DNA of 64,000 bases, taken from Tannerellaceae bacterium. Lineage in GTDB: Bacteria; Bacteroidota; Bacteroidia; Bacteroidales; Tannerellaceae. The notes under the pieces are model-generated. The model ran no database searches, was not told the DNA's origin, and saw only the letters and a program-made list of their open reading frames with translations. The stretch spans positions 1-64,000 of the forward strand of contig JAJQFE010000028.1 of assembly GCA_021201295.1 (NCBI GenBank). Direction: 5' to 3'. Both the position numbers and the translations under genes were made by a program. Positions 38,406-48,012 of the stretch are shown piece after piece. How positions within the stretch are numbered: the first letter of the stretch is position 1; every line of letters starts with the position of its first letter.

Positions 38406-39773
38406 ATGAAGATTAAAGCATTTTTACTTGCCCTTGTATGCTTATTCGGAGCATCAGAGGCATTTGCACAGACAGGAGTAGAGTCTGGTACTCCATTTGG
38501 TTCAGGCGAAGACAGTATTCGCTGTATTACCAACATTAGCCTTTTCGTGCCATATGCCAAAGCCGGAAACTTTAAGGATGCTCATGAGTTCTGGAAAATG
38601 GCTTATGACGAATGTCCGGGGGCTCATAAAGACATCTATCTATACGGTGTACGTATTGTAGGCTGGCAAATTGGAAATGAACAGGATGCTGCTAAAAAGA
38701 AAGCATTGGTGAACGACTTGATGGGAGTTTACGACAAACGTGTAAAGTATTTTGGTGATGATCCACGCTATGGAAAAGACTGGATCGTTTCCCGTAAAGC
38801 CCAGGATTACATTAAATATATGGGTAATGACGTGGACGCTAAAGAACTTTACGGCTGGTTGAAAGAAGTGGTAAATGAATATGGAGAAAAAACAGAAGCA
38901 TTAGCTGTTTCTCTCTTTATGTTTGCTTCCTATCAGTTATTAAGTGAAGATCCGGAAGGTTTCAAACCTACTTATCTGGATGATTACCTGAAAGCTTCTG
39001 CTATTCTGGATAAACAGCTGACAGATGCTACAGCTGCCAATAATGAAAAAGATATCACTACGCTGACTGCTTTCAAAACAGGTATAGACACTGGCTTTGC
39101 GAATAGTGGTGCTGCTGACTGTGAAACCTTACAAAATATTTATGCAGACAGAGTAGAACAAAATAAAGATAATCTTCAGTTCTTAAGAGAAACTATTACC
39201 CTGTTAAGAAGACTTCGTTGTAATGAAATCGAAGCCTATTTTGCTGCAGCAGAATATGCCCACAGACAGGAACCTACTGCAGAATCAGCCATTGGTTTAG
39301 GCAGACAGGCAGTTAGAAAAAGAGATTTTGACACGGCACTCCGTTTCTTTGAAGAAGCAGTGAATCTGGATGGTGACGACGAAGCAAAATCAGAAGTTTA
39401 TTATATGATGGCTCTGGTCAGTTCTGACCAGAACAGTTATTCAAAAGCAAGACAATATGCGCTGAAAGCAGTGGAATTGAATCCTAATTATGGAGCACCT
39501 TTATTGCTGATCGGTAAAATGTATGCTTCAACAGCAGGTAGTATTTATCCGAATGACCCGGTAATGAAAAAGATTGTTTACTATGCAGCAGTAGATAAAT
39601 TTGAAAGAGCCAGATCTATTGATCCAAGTGTGGCAGGTGAAGCTAATACCCTGATCAATACCTATCGCGCTTATTTCCCATCTACAGAAGAAATCTTCAT
39701 GCACCCGGATCTGGAAAAAGGAAATTCAGTGACTATCGGTGGCTGGATCGGAGAGCGTACAACTATCAGATAA
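38406..39773 (+). CDS. Exported tetratricopeptide-repeat protein
   Basis: A 455-residue periplasmic protein with signal peptide ending EAFAQ. TPR-like helices are clear in the C-terminal half: IGLGRQAVRKRDFDTALRFF and ARQYALKAVELNPNYGAPLL. It follows the outer-membrane protein and is three bases from lptC, a neighbourhood kept in many Bacteroidales, which suggests a role in envelope upkeep. No specific function is known to me. Codon use and frame are clean. Confidence 0.8.
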   Translation: MKIKAFLLALVCLFGASEAFAQTGVESGTPFGSGEDSIRCITNISLFVPYAKAGNFKDAHEFWKMAYDECPGAHKDIYLYGVRIVGWQIGNEQDAAKKKALVNDLMGVYDKRVKYFGDDPRYGKDWIVSRKAQDYIKYMGNDVDAKELYGWLKEVVNEYGEKTEALAVSLFMFASYQLLSEDPEGFKPTYLDDYLKASAILDKQLTDATAANNEKDITTLTAFKTGIDTGFANSGAADCETLQNIYADRVEQNKDNLQFLRETITLLRRLRCNEIEAYFAAAEYAHRQEPTAESAIGLGRQAVRKRDFDTALRFFEEAVNLDGDDEAKSEVYYMMALVSSDQNSYSKARQYALKAVELNPNYGAPLLLIGKMYASTAGSIYPNDPVMKKIVYYAAVDKFERARSIDPSVAGEANTLINTYRAYFPSTEEIFMHPDLEKGNSVTIGGWIGERTTIR

Positions 39774-39776
39774 TAT

Positions 39777-40487
39777 ATGTTGAAAGCACGTTTTCTTTGT
39801 AAAACGAATCATAAAGGCATAGCAACTATCGTCGGGATAGTTGTTATGCTTCTTTTATTTTCAGCATCCTGCAAGAAAGAAACAACGGAAGTAGTAGCCG
39901 TAGAATTTGATCCGAATACTACTTATACGATGAAGGCGACAGAAGTTTCCTCCCTTATTTCTGACTCCGGAGTTACCCGTTACCGGATGGTTGCCCAGGA
40001 GTGGCGGGTATATGGTAAAGCCGACGAACCATTCTGGTATTTTCCCGAAGGGATCTATCTGGAAAAGTTTGATTCGTTATTTACTGCAGAAGCTACCATT
40101 CAGGCAGATACTGCCTATTATTATGAAAAATTGTCTCTGTGGAAACTGATCGATAATGTCGAGATTAAAAACCTGGAGGGAGAGTTTTTTGAAACCTCTT
40201 TACTGTTCTGGGATCAGAAAGAGGAAAAGATTTATTCAGACCAATTTATCCGTATCGTACAAAAAGATGAGAAAATTATTACCGGTATCGGGTTTGAATC
40301 TAATCAGGAAATGTCCCAATATATAGTATATAATTCAAGAGGAGAATTCCCGGTAAGTGAAACCCCTGTGGATTCTACAGCCCGGGATTCTATGCGGCAA
40401 CCGGTACCTGTTCAGGTCTCTCCTGTAACGGTTCCGGAGCCACCGGAGCCGGAAACTATACTTCCTGATACACTGAATACAGAATAA
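39777..40487 (+). CDS. lptC: LPS export protein LptC
   Basis: A 236-residue single-span protein of the Lpt bridge that carries lipopolysaccharide across the periplasm. A membrane/lipoprotein-like segment (IVGIVVMLLLFSASCKK) leads into the beta-jellyroll of the LptC/YrbK type, with ATIQADTAYYYEKLSLWKL and IYSDQFIRIVQKD. The Pro-rich tail after residue 200 looks disordered. It starts three bases after the TPR gene stop and ends one base before the next ATG, so translation is coupled. Intact. Confidence 0.85.
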   Translation: MLKARFLCKTNHKGIATIVGIVVMLLLFSASCKKETTEVVAVEFDPNTTYTMKATEVSSLISDSGVTRYRMVAQEWRVYGKADEPFWYFPEGIYLEKFDSLFTAEATIQADTAYYYEKLSLWKLIDNVEIKNLEGEFFETSLLFWDQKEEKIYSDQFIRIVQKDEKIITGIGFESNQEMSQYIVYNSRGEFPVSETPVDSTARDSMRQPVPVQVSPVTVPEPPEPETILPDTLNTE

Positions 40488-40488
40488 T

Positions 40489-41748
40489 ATGAATGCCTGG
40501 ACTTATATATTGATCTCACTGGCTTTCTCTGCTTTTTTTTCAGGGATGGAAATTGCCTTTATTTCTTCTAATAAGTTGCGTTATGAACTGGATAAAAAAA
40601 GGAAAACCTTTTCCAGTAAAATATTAGATATTTTTTATAATAATCCCAATCAGTTTATTTCCACTATGCTGGTAGGGAATAATATTGCCCTGGTTATTTA
40701 CGGACTACAGATGGCCATTATCCTCGAACCTTATATTGCCAAAGTAGTCAGTAACGGAGCCTTGATCGTACTTATCCAATCTCTTATTTCTACGATTCTT
40801 ATTTTGTTTACGGCAGAGTTTATTCCCAAAACTATTTTTAAGATCAATCCGAATTTTTCCCTGAGCCTATTTGCCGTACCTTTATATATCTTTTATATTA
40901 TCCTGTATCCCATCTCCCGGTTTTCCTCATTAATTTCTTTTGGGATTTTAAGGCTTTTCGGGGCAAAAAACCTGGACGATTCTTCAGATAGAACGTTGGG
41001 ACGGGTAGACCTCGATCACTATCTCCAGCAAAGCAGGGAAGACGGAAAGAAAAATTCAGATATGGACACCGAAGTAAAGATCTTTCAGAATGCGCTGGAC
41101 TTCTCCAGTGTTCGCCTGCGGGATTGTATCGTACCCCGGACAGAGATCGTGGCCTGTGATACCCACTCTTCCATAGAAGAGTTAAAGGCCAAATTTATAG
41201 AAACAGGTCTTTCCAAGATTCTGGTGTATAACGAAAATATAGATGACATAATCGGATATATTCATTCCTCTGAACTGTTTAAAAATCCGGAAGACTGGAC
41301 GCAGCATATCAATACAATTTCCATTGTTCCGGAAACTATGGCAGCAAATAAGCTGATGAAAATGTTGATGGGGGAGAAAAAAAGCCTGGCAGTCGTCGTA
41401 GATGAGTTCGGAGGAACTGCCGGGATTGTTACCCTGGAGGATCTGGTGGAAGAGATTTTCGGGGAAATAGAAGATGAACATGATACCAAATCCCATGTGG
41501 CCAAGCAAACCGGAGAAAATGAGTATGTGTTATCCGGCCGGATAGAAATTGATACGGTCAATGAAATGTTCTCACTGGATTTACCGGAGTCAGATGATTA
41601 TGTAACTGTAGCGGGGTTCATTCTCCATTCTTATCAGAAGTTCCCGAAACTCAATGAAACAATTACCATTGATAAATTCATTTTTAAGATACTTAAAGTC
41701 ACTGCCACAAAGATAGAACTGGTCAAACTTAAAATAGGTGAATCATAA
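40489..41748 (+). CDS. CNNM/CorC family membrane protein (GldE-like)
   Basis: A 419-residue protein. The N-terminal DUF21 (CNNM) membrane domain has four segments and MLVGNNIALVIYG. Two CBS domains follow (RDCIVPRTEIVACD and SLAVVVDEFGGTAGIVTLED), then a CorC_HlyC C-terminal domain. Family members are linked to magnesium or cobalt efflux, and the Bacteroidota branch is annotated gliding motility protein GldE, although gut members do not glide. It overlaps the lptC end closely and is followed by ppiD after a promoter-like TATCTTCG near 41789. Confidence 0.88.
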   Translation: MNAWTYILISLAFSAFFSGMEIAFISSNKLRYELDKKRKTFSSKILDIFYNNPNQFISTMLVGNNIALVIYGLQMAIILEPYIAKVVSNGALIVLIQSLISTILILFTAEFIPKTIFKINPNFSLSLFAVPLYIFYIILYPISRFSSLISFGILRLFGAKNLDDSSDRTLGRVDLDHYLQQSREDGKKNSDMDTEVKIFQNALDFSSVRLRDCIVPRTEIVACDTHSSIEELKAKFIETGLSKILVYNENIDDIIGYIHSSELFKNPEDWTQHINTISIVPETMAANKLMKMLMGEKKSLAVVVDEFGGTAGIVTLEDLVEEIFGEIEDEHDTKSHVAKQTGENEYVLSGRIEIDTVNEMFSLDLPESDDYVTVAGFILHSYQKFPKLNETITIDKFIFKILKVTATKIELVKLKIGES

Positions 41749-41840
41749 AAAAACAATATAAAAGATGTAAGAAATCCTTTTTTTGTATCTTCGTGCCCTT
41801 AAAACTGTAAATATAAACTCTAAAAAATAAATAAAGATAA

Positions 41841-43979
41841 ATGGCTACGCTTGAAAAAATCAGGAACAGAGCAGGATTATTGATAATCGTTGTTGGGTTG
41901 GCTCTGTTCGCTTTTATCATTGGAGACTTCCTGAACTCAGGTTCTACTTATTTCAGACAAACACATGAAAAGGTAGCAGAAGTAAACGGAGAAGTTATAC
42001 GGATTCAAGATTATCAGGAACGTATAGACGAGATGGTGGATGTCTATAAAATCCAGATGGGAACCAATAACCTGTCTGAAGAATATATGCCTCAGATCCG
42101 TCAGTCTGTTTTTGACGGAATGGTACAGGACATCGTTTTGGGCGAAGAGATGTCTAAATTAGGTATGACTGTCAGTCCGGAAGAACTGTTTGATATGGTA
42201 CAGGGAGAAAATATTTCTCCTATGATCCAGCAGATGCAAATGTTCATCAATCCGGAAACAGGCATGTTTGACAAAAATGCTTTGTTGCAATTCCTGAAAA
42301 CGATCAATGATGAAAACCTGTCTATGTACTCCGTAGACCAGCAGGTACAGCTTCTTCAGGCAAGAAACTTCTGGTTGTTCTGGGAGAAGAACATCAAACG
42401 TCAGCGGATGGAACAGAAATATACTACTTTGCTGAGTAAAGCGATTGCAGCAAACGTATTAGATGCTAAAGAAGCCTTCAACGAAACGGCTGAAAGTTTA
42501 GATATCATCTATGCGATGCAATCTTATAATATGATCCCGGATTCAACGGTTCAGGTAAGTAAAAGTGAAATTGAAAAACTGTATAATCAACGGAAAGAGC
42601 TATATAAACAGCAAGAAGCGAAAGTAATCAAATACATTTCCGTGGATATCGTTCCCAGCCCGGAAGATTATGCGAAAGTAAGTGCAGATATAGAAGCTTT
42701 AAAAGATGAATTTGCCGCTGCTACAGACGTGGCAGACCTGGTAAATGAGAATTCAGAAGTACCTTATATGGATGTGTATCTTTCAGAAGAAGCTTTTGAA
42801 GCAGAAATGAGACAATTTGCCACTACCGCAGAAGTGGGAGACATCTATGGGCCCGTATATGAAAACAACATATACAAAATGTATAAGTTGATCGATAAAG
42901 TGGTAGCTCCGGATTCTGTAAAAGTAAGCCACATCATGCTGGTCAATACAGGTAGTGCAAACGATCAGGTATTGCTGGATAGTTTGAAAAACGTATTAAA
43001 ATCAGGCGGGAACTTTGCTGAATTAGCCAGAGAATATTCTGTAGACCAGGCATCTGCGGAAAATGGCGGAGAACTGGGCTGGTTCACTGAAATCGGTGCC
43101 TTAAGAGGCCTCGGCGAAGAATTTAAAGACGCTATGTTCAACGGACCGTTGAATGAAGTGGTAGAAGTGAAATCTTTATATGGAACCCATCTGGTAAAAG
43201 TAACTGAAAAGACAAAGAACGTTCCTAAATATAAAGTAGCAGATATTGAAATGACCGTGTCGCCAAGTTCCAAAACCTATAGTAATCTGTATAACGATCT
43301 GAATCAGTATATCTCCAACCATGGAAATGTGGCTACGCTGGACGAGACAGCCCGGGAAGCCGGCTATAATGTGATCTCAGATTACACGGTAAATACCAGT
43401 GACCAGATGATCGGAACGATCCGAAACTCCCGTCCGGTTATCCGCTGGGCTTTTGAAAATAAAAAAGGTAAAATCTCAGAGATCTTTGAGTGCGATGATA
43501 AGTTTGTAGTGGCAGCCGTACAGGGAACTATACCGGAAGGGTATCGCTCCTTATCTTCCGTAGAATCCGCATTGAGATCCGAACTCATTACCCGGAAAAA
43601 AGGAGAACTCATTACCCGGGAATTAGCCGGTAAAAATCTGAACTCAGTAGATGCCTATGCACAGGCCATGGGCGCCAATGTAGATTCAGTGAAATTTGTG
43701 AGCTTCGGAACTCGCCGTATTACCAATATTGGTGTTGAACCTAAGCTAAATGCAATCATTTCACTGACCCCGGTTAATCAGGTAAGTGCACCAGTGGCAG
43801 GAAATAACGGAGTCTATGTCTTCCAGGTAACAGAAAAGCATGAAGATGCCAAAGAATACAACGAAGCAGAACAGATCCGTTCCATAGATGCGACTAATAC
43901 CTACCGTTTTGGATTCCAGGCTATCCAGTCGCTGACCAACCAGGCGGATATTACAGATAACCGGATCCGCTTCTATTAA
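41841..43979 (+). CDS. ppiD: PpiD/SurA-type peptidyl-prolyl isomerase
   Basis: A 712-residue chaperone anchored in the inner membrane by one segment (LLIIVVGLALFAFIIGDFL) with its body in the periplasm, where it helps fold outer-membrane proteins. A SurA-like N-terminal helical domain precedes one parvulin domain (VKVSHIMLVNTGS, NGGELGWFTE, VEVKSLYGTHLVKV). A C-terminal helical domain closes it. Length and order fit PpiD of Bacteroidota. The frame is clean over 2.1 kb. Confidence 0.92.
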   Translation: MATLEKIRNRAGLLIIVVGLALFAFIIGDFLNSGSTYFRQTHEKVAEVNGEVIRIQDYQERIDEMVDVYKIQMGTNNLSEEYMPQIRQSVFDGMVQDIVLGEEMSKLGMTVSPEELFDMVQGENISPMIQQMQMFINPETGMFDKNALLQFLKTINDENLSMYSVDQQVQLLQARNFWLFWEKNIKRQRMEQKYTTLLSKAIAANVLDAKEAFNETAESLDIIYAMQSYNMIPDSTVQVSKSEIEKLYNQRKELYKQQEAKVIKYISVDIVPSPEDYAKVSADIEALKDEFAAATDVADLVNENSEVPYMDVYLSEEAFEAEMRQFATTAEVGDIYGPVYENNIYKMYKLIDKVVAPDSVKVSHIMLVNTGSANDQVLLDSLKNVLKSGGNFAELAREYSVDQASAENGGELGWFTEIGALRGLGEEFKDAMFNGPLNEVVEVKSLYGTHLVKVTEKTKNVPKYKVADIEMTVSPSSKTYSNLYNDLNQYISNHGNVATLDETAREAGYNVISDYTVNTSDQMIGTIRNSRPVIRWAFENKKGKISEIFECDDKFVVAAVQGTIPEGYRSLSSVESALRSELITRKKGELITRELAGKNLNSVDAYAQAMGANVDSVKFVSFGTRRITNIGVEPKLNAIISLTPVNQVSAPVAGNNGVYVFQVTEKHEDAKEYNEAEQIRSIDATNTYRFGFQAIQSLTNQADITDNRIRFY

Positions 43980-44022
43980 GAACAGATAAGAAAAAACATA
44001 CGACCGGATAGAACCCGATAAG

Positions 44023-44057
44023 AAGAAGCTGTCCCTTTCCGGAGACAGCTTCTTTTT
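44023..44057 (+). terminator. Intrinsic terminator of ppiD
   Basis: AAGAAGCTGTC at 44023-44033 pairs with GACAGCTTCTT at 44044-44054 and ends in five T. The next gene has its own -7 box, TATCTTTG, at 44060-44067. Confidence 0.88.
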
Positions 44058-44093
44058 ACTATCTTTGTAGCCTGCACAAAGAAAATCCCTGAA

Positions 44094-45125
44094 ATGAAGA
44101 TAAAAAGACAACTGTTAGGCATGACATTAGAGGAGTTGAAAGAAGTAGCTACAGCAGCCTCTCTTCCCGGATATGCCGCCCGGCAGTTAGCCGACTGGAT
44201 CTATAAAAAGAAAGTGACCTCCATGGCTGATATGACCAATATAGCCGTTTCCAAAAAGGCTTTTCTGGAGGAAAATTATGAAATAGGAGGCACAGCTCCT
44301 GTAGATTACAGGAAGTCCATAGATGGAACCATCAAATATCTGTTCACTACTCAGGAAAAATCCTTCATAGAATCTGTCTATATTCCTACGCAAGAACGGG
44401 CCACCCTATGTGTTTCCTCGCAGGTAGGATGCAAAATGAATTGTCTGTTTTGTATGACCGGTAAACAGGGATTTACCGCTAACCTGACAGCCCATGAGAT
44501 CATGAACCAGATCCAGTCCATTCCCGAGTCAGACCAGTTGACCAACCTGGTCTTTATGGGTATGGGAGAACCCTTAGACAACGTAGATGAATTGTTTAAA
44601 GTGTTAGAGATCCTGACCGCTTCCTATGGGTATGGCTGGAGTCCTAAACGGATTACCGTTTCTACGATAGGAGTCCCCAAAGGATTAAAACGTTTTCTGG
44701 AAGAAAGTGACTGTCACCTGGCTGTCAGCCTCCATTCCCCCTACGCCCGGGAAAGACTTTCCTTAATGTCCGTAGAGAAGGCATTTCCGGCCAGAGAAAG
44801 CCTGGATCTGATCAGGCAATATGATTTCAGCCATCAAAGGAGAGTTTCATTCGAATATATAGTTTTTAAGGGTTTAAATGATAGTCCGGCCCATGCTAAA
44901 GCACTGGCGGCACTTCTGGCCGGTATTCCCTGCCGGGTCAACCTGATCCGGTTCCATGCCATACCCGGAGTTTCTTTAGCGAGTTCAGATCCCTTAGGAA
45001 TGGAGGCTTTCAGGGATATTCTGAATAGCAAAGGAATCGTGAGTACGATCCGGACCTCCCGGGGAGAAGATATCTTTGCTGCCTGCGGAATGCTTTCCAC
45101 GGCTAAAAAAGAGGAAAATAGTTAA
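44094..45125 (+). CDS. rlmN: Dual-specificity RNA methyltransferase RlmN
   Basis: This radical-SAM enzyme methylates C2 of adenine 2503 in 23S rRNA and of adenine 37 in some tRNAs. The 343-residue protein has the radical-SAM cluster motif CKMNCLFC (three Cys as CxxxCxxC), the GMGEPLDN segment, SLHSPYARERLS, and the C-terminal Cys of FAACGML that takes part in catalysis. Length is normal. It is monocistronic, between a terminator and the DUF4837 gene, which has its own TATATTTG box (45189-45196). Confidence 0.95.
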   Translation: MKIKRQLLGMTLEELKEVATAASLPGYAARQLADWIYKKKVTSMADMTNIAVSKKAFLEENYEIGGTAPVDYRKSIDGTIKYLFTTQEKSFIESVYIPTQERATLCVSSQVGCKMNCLFCMTGKQGFTANLTAHEIMNQIQSIPESDQLTNLVFMGMGEPLDNVDELFKVLEILTASYGYGWSPKRITVSTIGVPKGLKRFLEESDCHLAVSLHSPYARERLSLMSVEKAFPARESLDLIRQYDFSHQRRVSFEYIVFKGLNDSPAHAKALAALLAGIPCRVNLIRFHAIPGVSLASSDPLGMEAFRDILNSKGIVSTIRTSRGEDIFAACGMLSTAKKEENS

Positions 45126-45219
45126 TTTTAAAAGATGAAAAGTATAGTAGATAAGATATAAACCCCTCCGTTTTTCCTGTAAAAAGGTTATATTTGCGTA
45201 AATAATAAAACAGTGATAT

Positions 45220-46233
45220 ATGAAAACACAATCATTCATATTCAGTATATGCTTGTTTTTGCTGGGATTGACTGCCTGTAATTCAGGATCATCAGTGATG
45301 ACAAGAGCCACAGGTATTCCTTATGAAGCTGTTGTGGTGATGGATAAAGCTAACTGGGAAAGTACGGCCGGAACTGTCATAAAAAATGAATTGCTTTCAG
45401 ACCTTCCGGGCCTTCCCAATTCGGAACCATCTATTAAAATTACCTATGTAACATCGACAGAGTTTAACGGGCTGCTGACCTATGTAAGAAATATTGTTAT
45501 TATAACGATCGATCCTTCCATGTACACCCGGGTTTCTGTAAATGCGGAAACCAACCGGTGGGCCAACGGACAGATCGTAGTCAATATAAATGCTCCTGAC
45601 GGAGACGTACTCAGGGATTATTTAGACCGGAATCCGAGAAGTATAGTCGGTATCATTACGAAAGCAGAAATGAACCGCACCATTGTCCAGCTGGAAAAAA
45701 CATACAGCACCGTCGTTTTAGACAATGTAAGAAGTAAGTTTGGCGCTACGCTTAAAGTCCCTTCTGATATGACCTATACACGGAATGCTACAGATTTCTT
45801 CTGGGCTTCCAATAATGCTAATAGAGGCCGCACGGATGTAATAGTCTATACCTTCCCGTATACGGACCCGGAAACATTTACGTTGAATTATCTGATCGCA
45901 AAAAGAGACTCAGTCCTGCGGGAAAACCTTCCCGGATCATTCGAGAACTCCTATATGACCACAGAAACCCGATGGGGACTGGAATATACACCCATTACCG
46001 TACAGGGCAAATACTGTGCAGAGATCCGCGGATTATGGAAAATGGTAGGTGATATGATGGGAGGACCTTTTGTCAGTCATGTACGCCTGGATGAAGCCAA
46101 TAACCAGATAATTGTGGTAGAAGGGTTTGTTTTTGCACCGGAAACCGATAAAAGAAATTATATTCGTAGAATTGAGGCTGCTTTATATACTTTACTTCTG
46201 CCGGGAGATCATGAAGCTCCGGAAGTGAAGTAA
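45220..46233 (+). CDS. DUF4837 lipoprotein
   Basis: A 337-residue lipoprotein (GLTACNSGSS) of the DUF4837 family, found only in Bacteroidota to my knowledge and of unknown function. The sequence has two similar halves, each beginning with a predicted beta-alpha-beta unit (YEAVVVMDKANWESTAG; RGRTDVIVYTFPYTD). It lies nine bases before the next reading frame, which encodes PdxA, so they are probably co-transcribed. Intact. Confidence 0.8.
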   Translation: MKTQSFIFSICLFLLGLTACNSGSSVMTRATGIPYEAVVVMDKANWESTAGTVIKNELLSDLPGLPNSEPSIKITYVTSTEFNGLLTYVRNIVIITIDPSMYTRVSVNAETNRWANGQIVVNINAPDGDVLRDYLDRNPRSIVGIITKAEMNRTIVQLEKTYSTVVLDNVRSKFGATLKVPSDMTYTRNATDFFWASNNANRGRTDVIVYTFPYTDPETFTLNYLIAKRDSVLRENLPGSFENSYMTTETRWGLEYTPITVQGKYCAEIRGLWKMVGDMMGGPFVSHVRLDEANNQIIVVEGFVFAPETDKRNYIRRIEAALYTLLLPGDHEAPEVK

Positions 46234-46266
46234 GATAGAAAAGTGGTGGCAGAAAATAAACAATAC

Positions 46267-47373
46267 ATGGAAGAACAACAGATCAGGGTAGGGATTACCC
46301 ATGGAGACATAAACGGGGTAGGCTATGAAGTCATATTGAAAACACTGGCCGATTCCCGTATAACAGAACTTTGTACACCGGTTATTTATGGGTCATCCAA
46401 AATTGCTGCTTACCACCGGAAAGCATTGGAATTGCCCCAGGTCAATATGAATATTATCAACCGGGCGGAAGAGGCACAGAGCGGCCGGGTGAATATCATT
46501 AACTGTGTGGATGAAGAGGTCAAAGTGGAACTGGCAAAACCTACTCCGGCAGCCGGTGAAGCTGCTTACCAGTCACTACAAGCCGCCGTCAGTGATCTGA
46601 AACAGGGAGTAATCCATGTGTTGGTCACTGCTCCGATCAATAAACATACGATCCAGAATGAGACGTTCCGGTTTCCGGGGCATACGGAATACCTGGGCAG
46701 TGCCATAGGGGACCAGGCAGATAAGGCGTTGATGATCCTGATGACGGACACGCTCCGGATTGCAGTCGTGACAGGCCATATCCCGTTGACAGAAGTGCCT
46801 TCCAGGATCACCCGGGAAAAGATCACGGATAAATTAGTCGTGTTTAACCAGGCATTGAAACAGGATTTTAATATCATCAAACCCCGTATTGCCGTACTTT
46901 CCCTGAATCCGCACGCCGGTGATTCCGGATTGTTAGGTAACGAAGAAGAAACCATTATTATTTCAGCCATTCAGGAAGCAGAAAAGCAGGGAGTCATGTC
47001 ATTTGGCCCTTATGTCGCCGACGGTTTCTTCGGTTCGGATATGTATGACCGGTTTGACGGCGTACTGGCTATGTACCACGATCAGGGATTGATCCCGTTT
47101 AAAATATTAGCCATGGAAAACGGCGTGAACTACACGGCAGGTCTGTCTGTCGTAAGAACCTCTCCGGCTCATGGCACTGCTTATGATATTGCAGGACAAA
47201 ACCTGGCATCCGAAGAATCGTTCCGTCAGGCTATGTATGCTTCTCTGGATATTTACCGCAACCGGAAACTATATAAAAAAGCAACAGCCCATCCGTTAAG
47301 GAAGCAATATTTTGACAATGGAGGGGATAATGAGAAATTAGACCTTACCCAGGAAGAAACCGATACCCTTTAA
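46267..47373 (+). CDS. pdxA: 4-hydroxythreonine-4-phosphate dehydrogenase
   Basis: PdxA oxidises 4-phosphohydroxy-L-threonine in vitamin B6 synthesis, in the cytoplasm. The N-terminus has GITHGDINGVGYEV, then TAPINKHTI, the metal-binding His residues in RFPGHTEYL and VVTGHIPLTEV, and YHDQGLIPFKIL near residue 280, followed by RTSPAHGTAYDIAG. About 368 residues is slightly long for the family, as usual in Bacteroidales. The ATG at 46267 starts just before the conserved RVGITHGD; a GTG at 46243 is possible but has no support. Intact. Confidence 0.93.
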   Translation: MEEQQIRVGITHGDINGVGYEVILKTLADSRITELCTPVIYGSSKIAAYHRKALELPQVNMNIINRAEEAQSGRVNIINCVDEEVKVELAKPTPAAGEAAYQSLQAAVSDLKQGVIHVLVTAPINKHTIQNETFRFPGHTEYLGSAIGDQADKALMILMTDTLRIAVVTGHIPLTEVPSRITREKITDKLVVFNQALKQDFNIIKPRIAVLSLNPHAGDSGLLGNEEETIIISAIQEAEKQGVMSFGPYVADGFFGSDMYDRFDGVLAMYHDQGLIPFKILAMENGVNYTAGLSVVRTSPAHGTAYDIAGQNLASEESFRQAMYASLDIYRNRKLYKKATAHPLRKQYFDNGGDNEKLDLTQEETDTL

Positions 47374-47454
47374 CCCGTTAGCTTGCTGAGCGGACAGAAG
47401 GCTGCTCAACAAGCTGTTTTTATGCCCGTATAGTGTCTGTGACTGACGGGTTAA
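47370..47454 (+). terminator. Nested hairpin downstream of pdxA
   Basis: The inner stem AGCTTGCTGAGC (47380-47391) with GCTCAACAAGCT (47404-47415) is followed by GTTTTT, an intrinsic terminator. An outer 9-bp stem, TTAACCCGT (47370-47378) with ACGGGTTAA (47446-47454), begins on the pdxA stop codon and encloses it. A second CCCGT at 47424 could compete for the same ACGGG. Confidence 0.65.
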
Positions 47455-47541
47455 GCCCCTGAACCACTAAATTTTCTACAGAAGGGAACTCGCATGTAAA
47501 AAAGTTTTCGTAAGTTTGCACTTTAAAATTAGGAGGAAAGT

Positions 47542-48006
47542 ATGTTTAAAGAAAAAACAATAGTTTACACATCAGGTACATTTGACATGTTTCATTATAA
47601 TCATCTCCGGATGATTAATTACGCCCGTAGCCTGGCAGATATTCTGATCGTAGGGGTCAGTACGGATGAATTGGTTTCATCCTATAAATCCAAACCTGTC
47701 ATCCCCTTCAACGAACGTCTCCAGATCATAGAAGCCCTGAAAACTCCTGATATTGTTATTCCTCAACACACGCTGGACCACTCTGAAATAGCCAAGAAAC
47801 TGAATATAGACGCTTTTGTGGTAGGAGATGACTGGTTTGGAAAATATGACTACCTGAAAGATTTAAACGTCCAGGTATTTTATTTCCCGTATGGAACCGG
47901 AGTATCCTCCTCCAACCTGAAAAAGACCATTCATGATTCCTATGAACAGAGCCTGAAAGAACAACAGCAAGCCAAACCCACATCCGTAAAAGGAATAAAT
48001 GATTAA
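47542..48006 (+). CDS. Cytidylyltransferase of the TagD/ECT type
   Basis: A 154-residue nucleotidyltransferase that would join CMP to a small phosphorylated alcohol. The start GTFDMFHYNHLRMI carries the HxxH-type motif (His, Tyr, Asn, His) of the family, and the end has YPYGTGVS-like FPYGTGVSSSNLKK, close to the RTxGISST motif (here GTGVSSS). TagD makes CDP-glycerol and the eukaryotic ECT makes CDP-ethanolamine; the substrate here is open. A -7 box TAAGTTTG lies at 47511-47518, and AGGAGGAAA, an unusually strong ribosome site for this phylum, precedes the ATG. It is the first of four closely packed genes. Confidence 0.85.
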   Translation: MFKEKTIVYTSGTFDMFHYNHLRMINYARSLADILIVGVSTDELVSSYKSKPVIPFNERLQIIEALKTPDIVIPQHTLDHSEIAKKLNIDAFVVGDDWFGKYDYLKDLNVQVFYFPYGTGVSSSNLKKTIHDSYEQSLKEQQQAKPTSVKGIND

Positions 48007-48012
48007 CCATCC

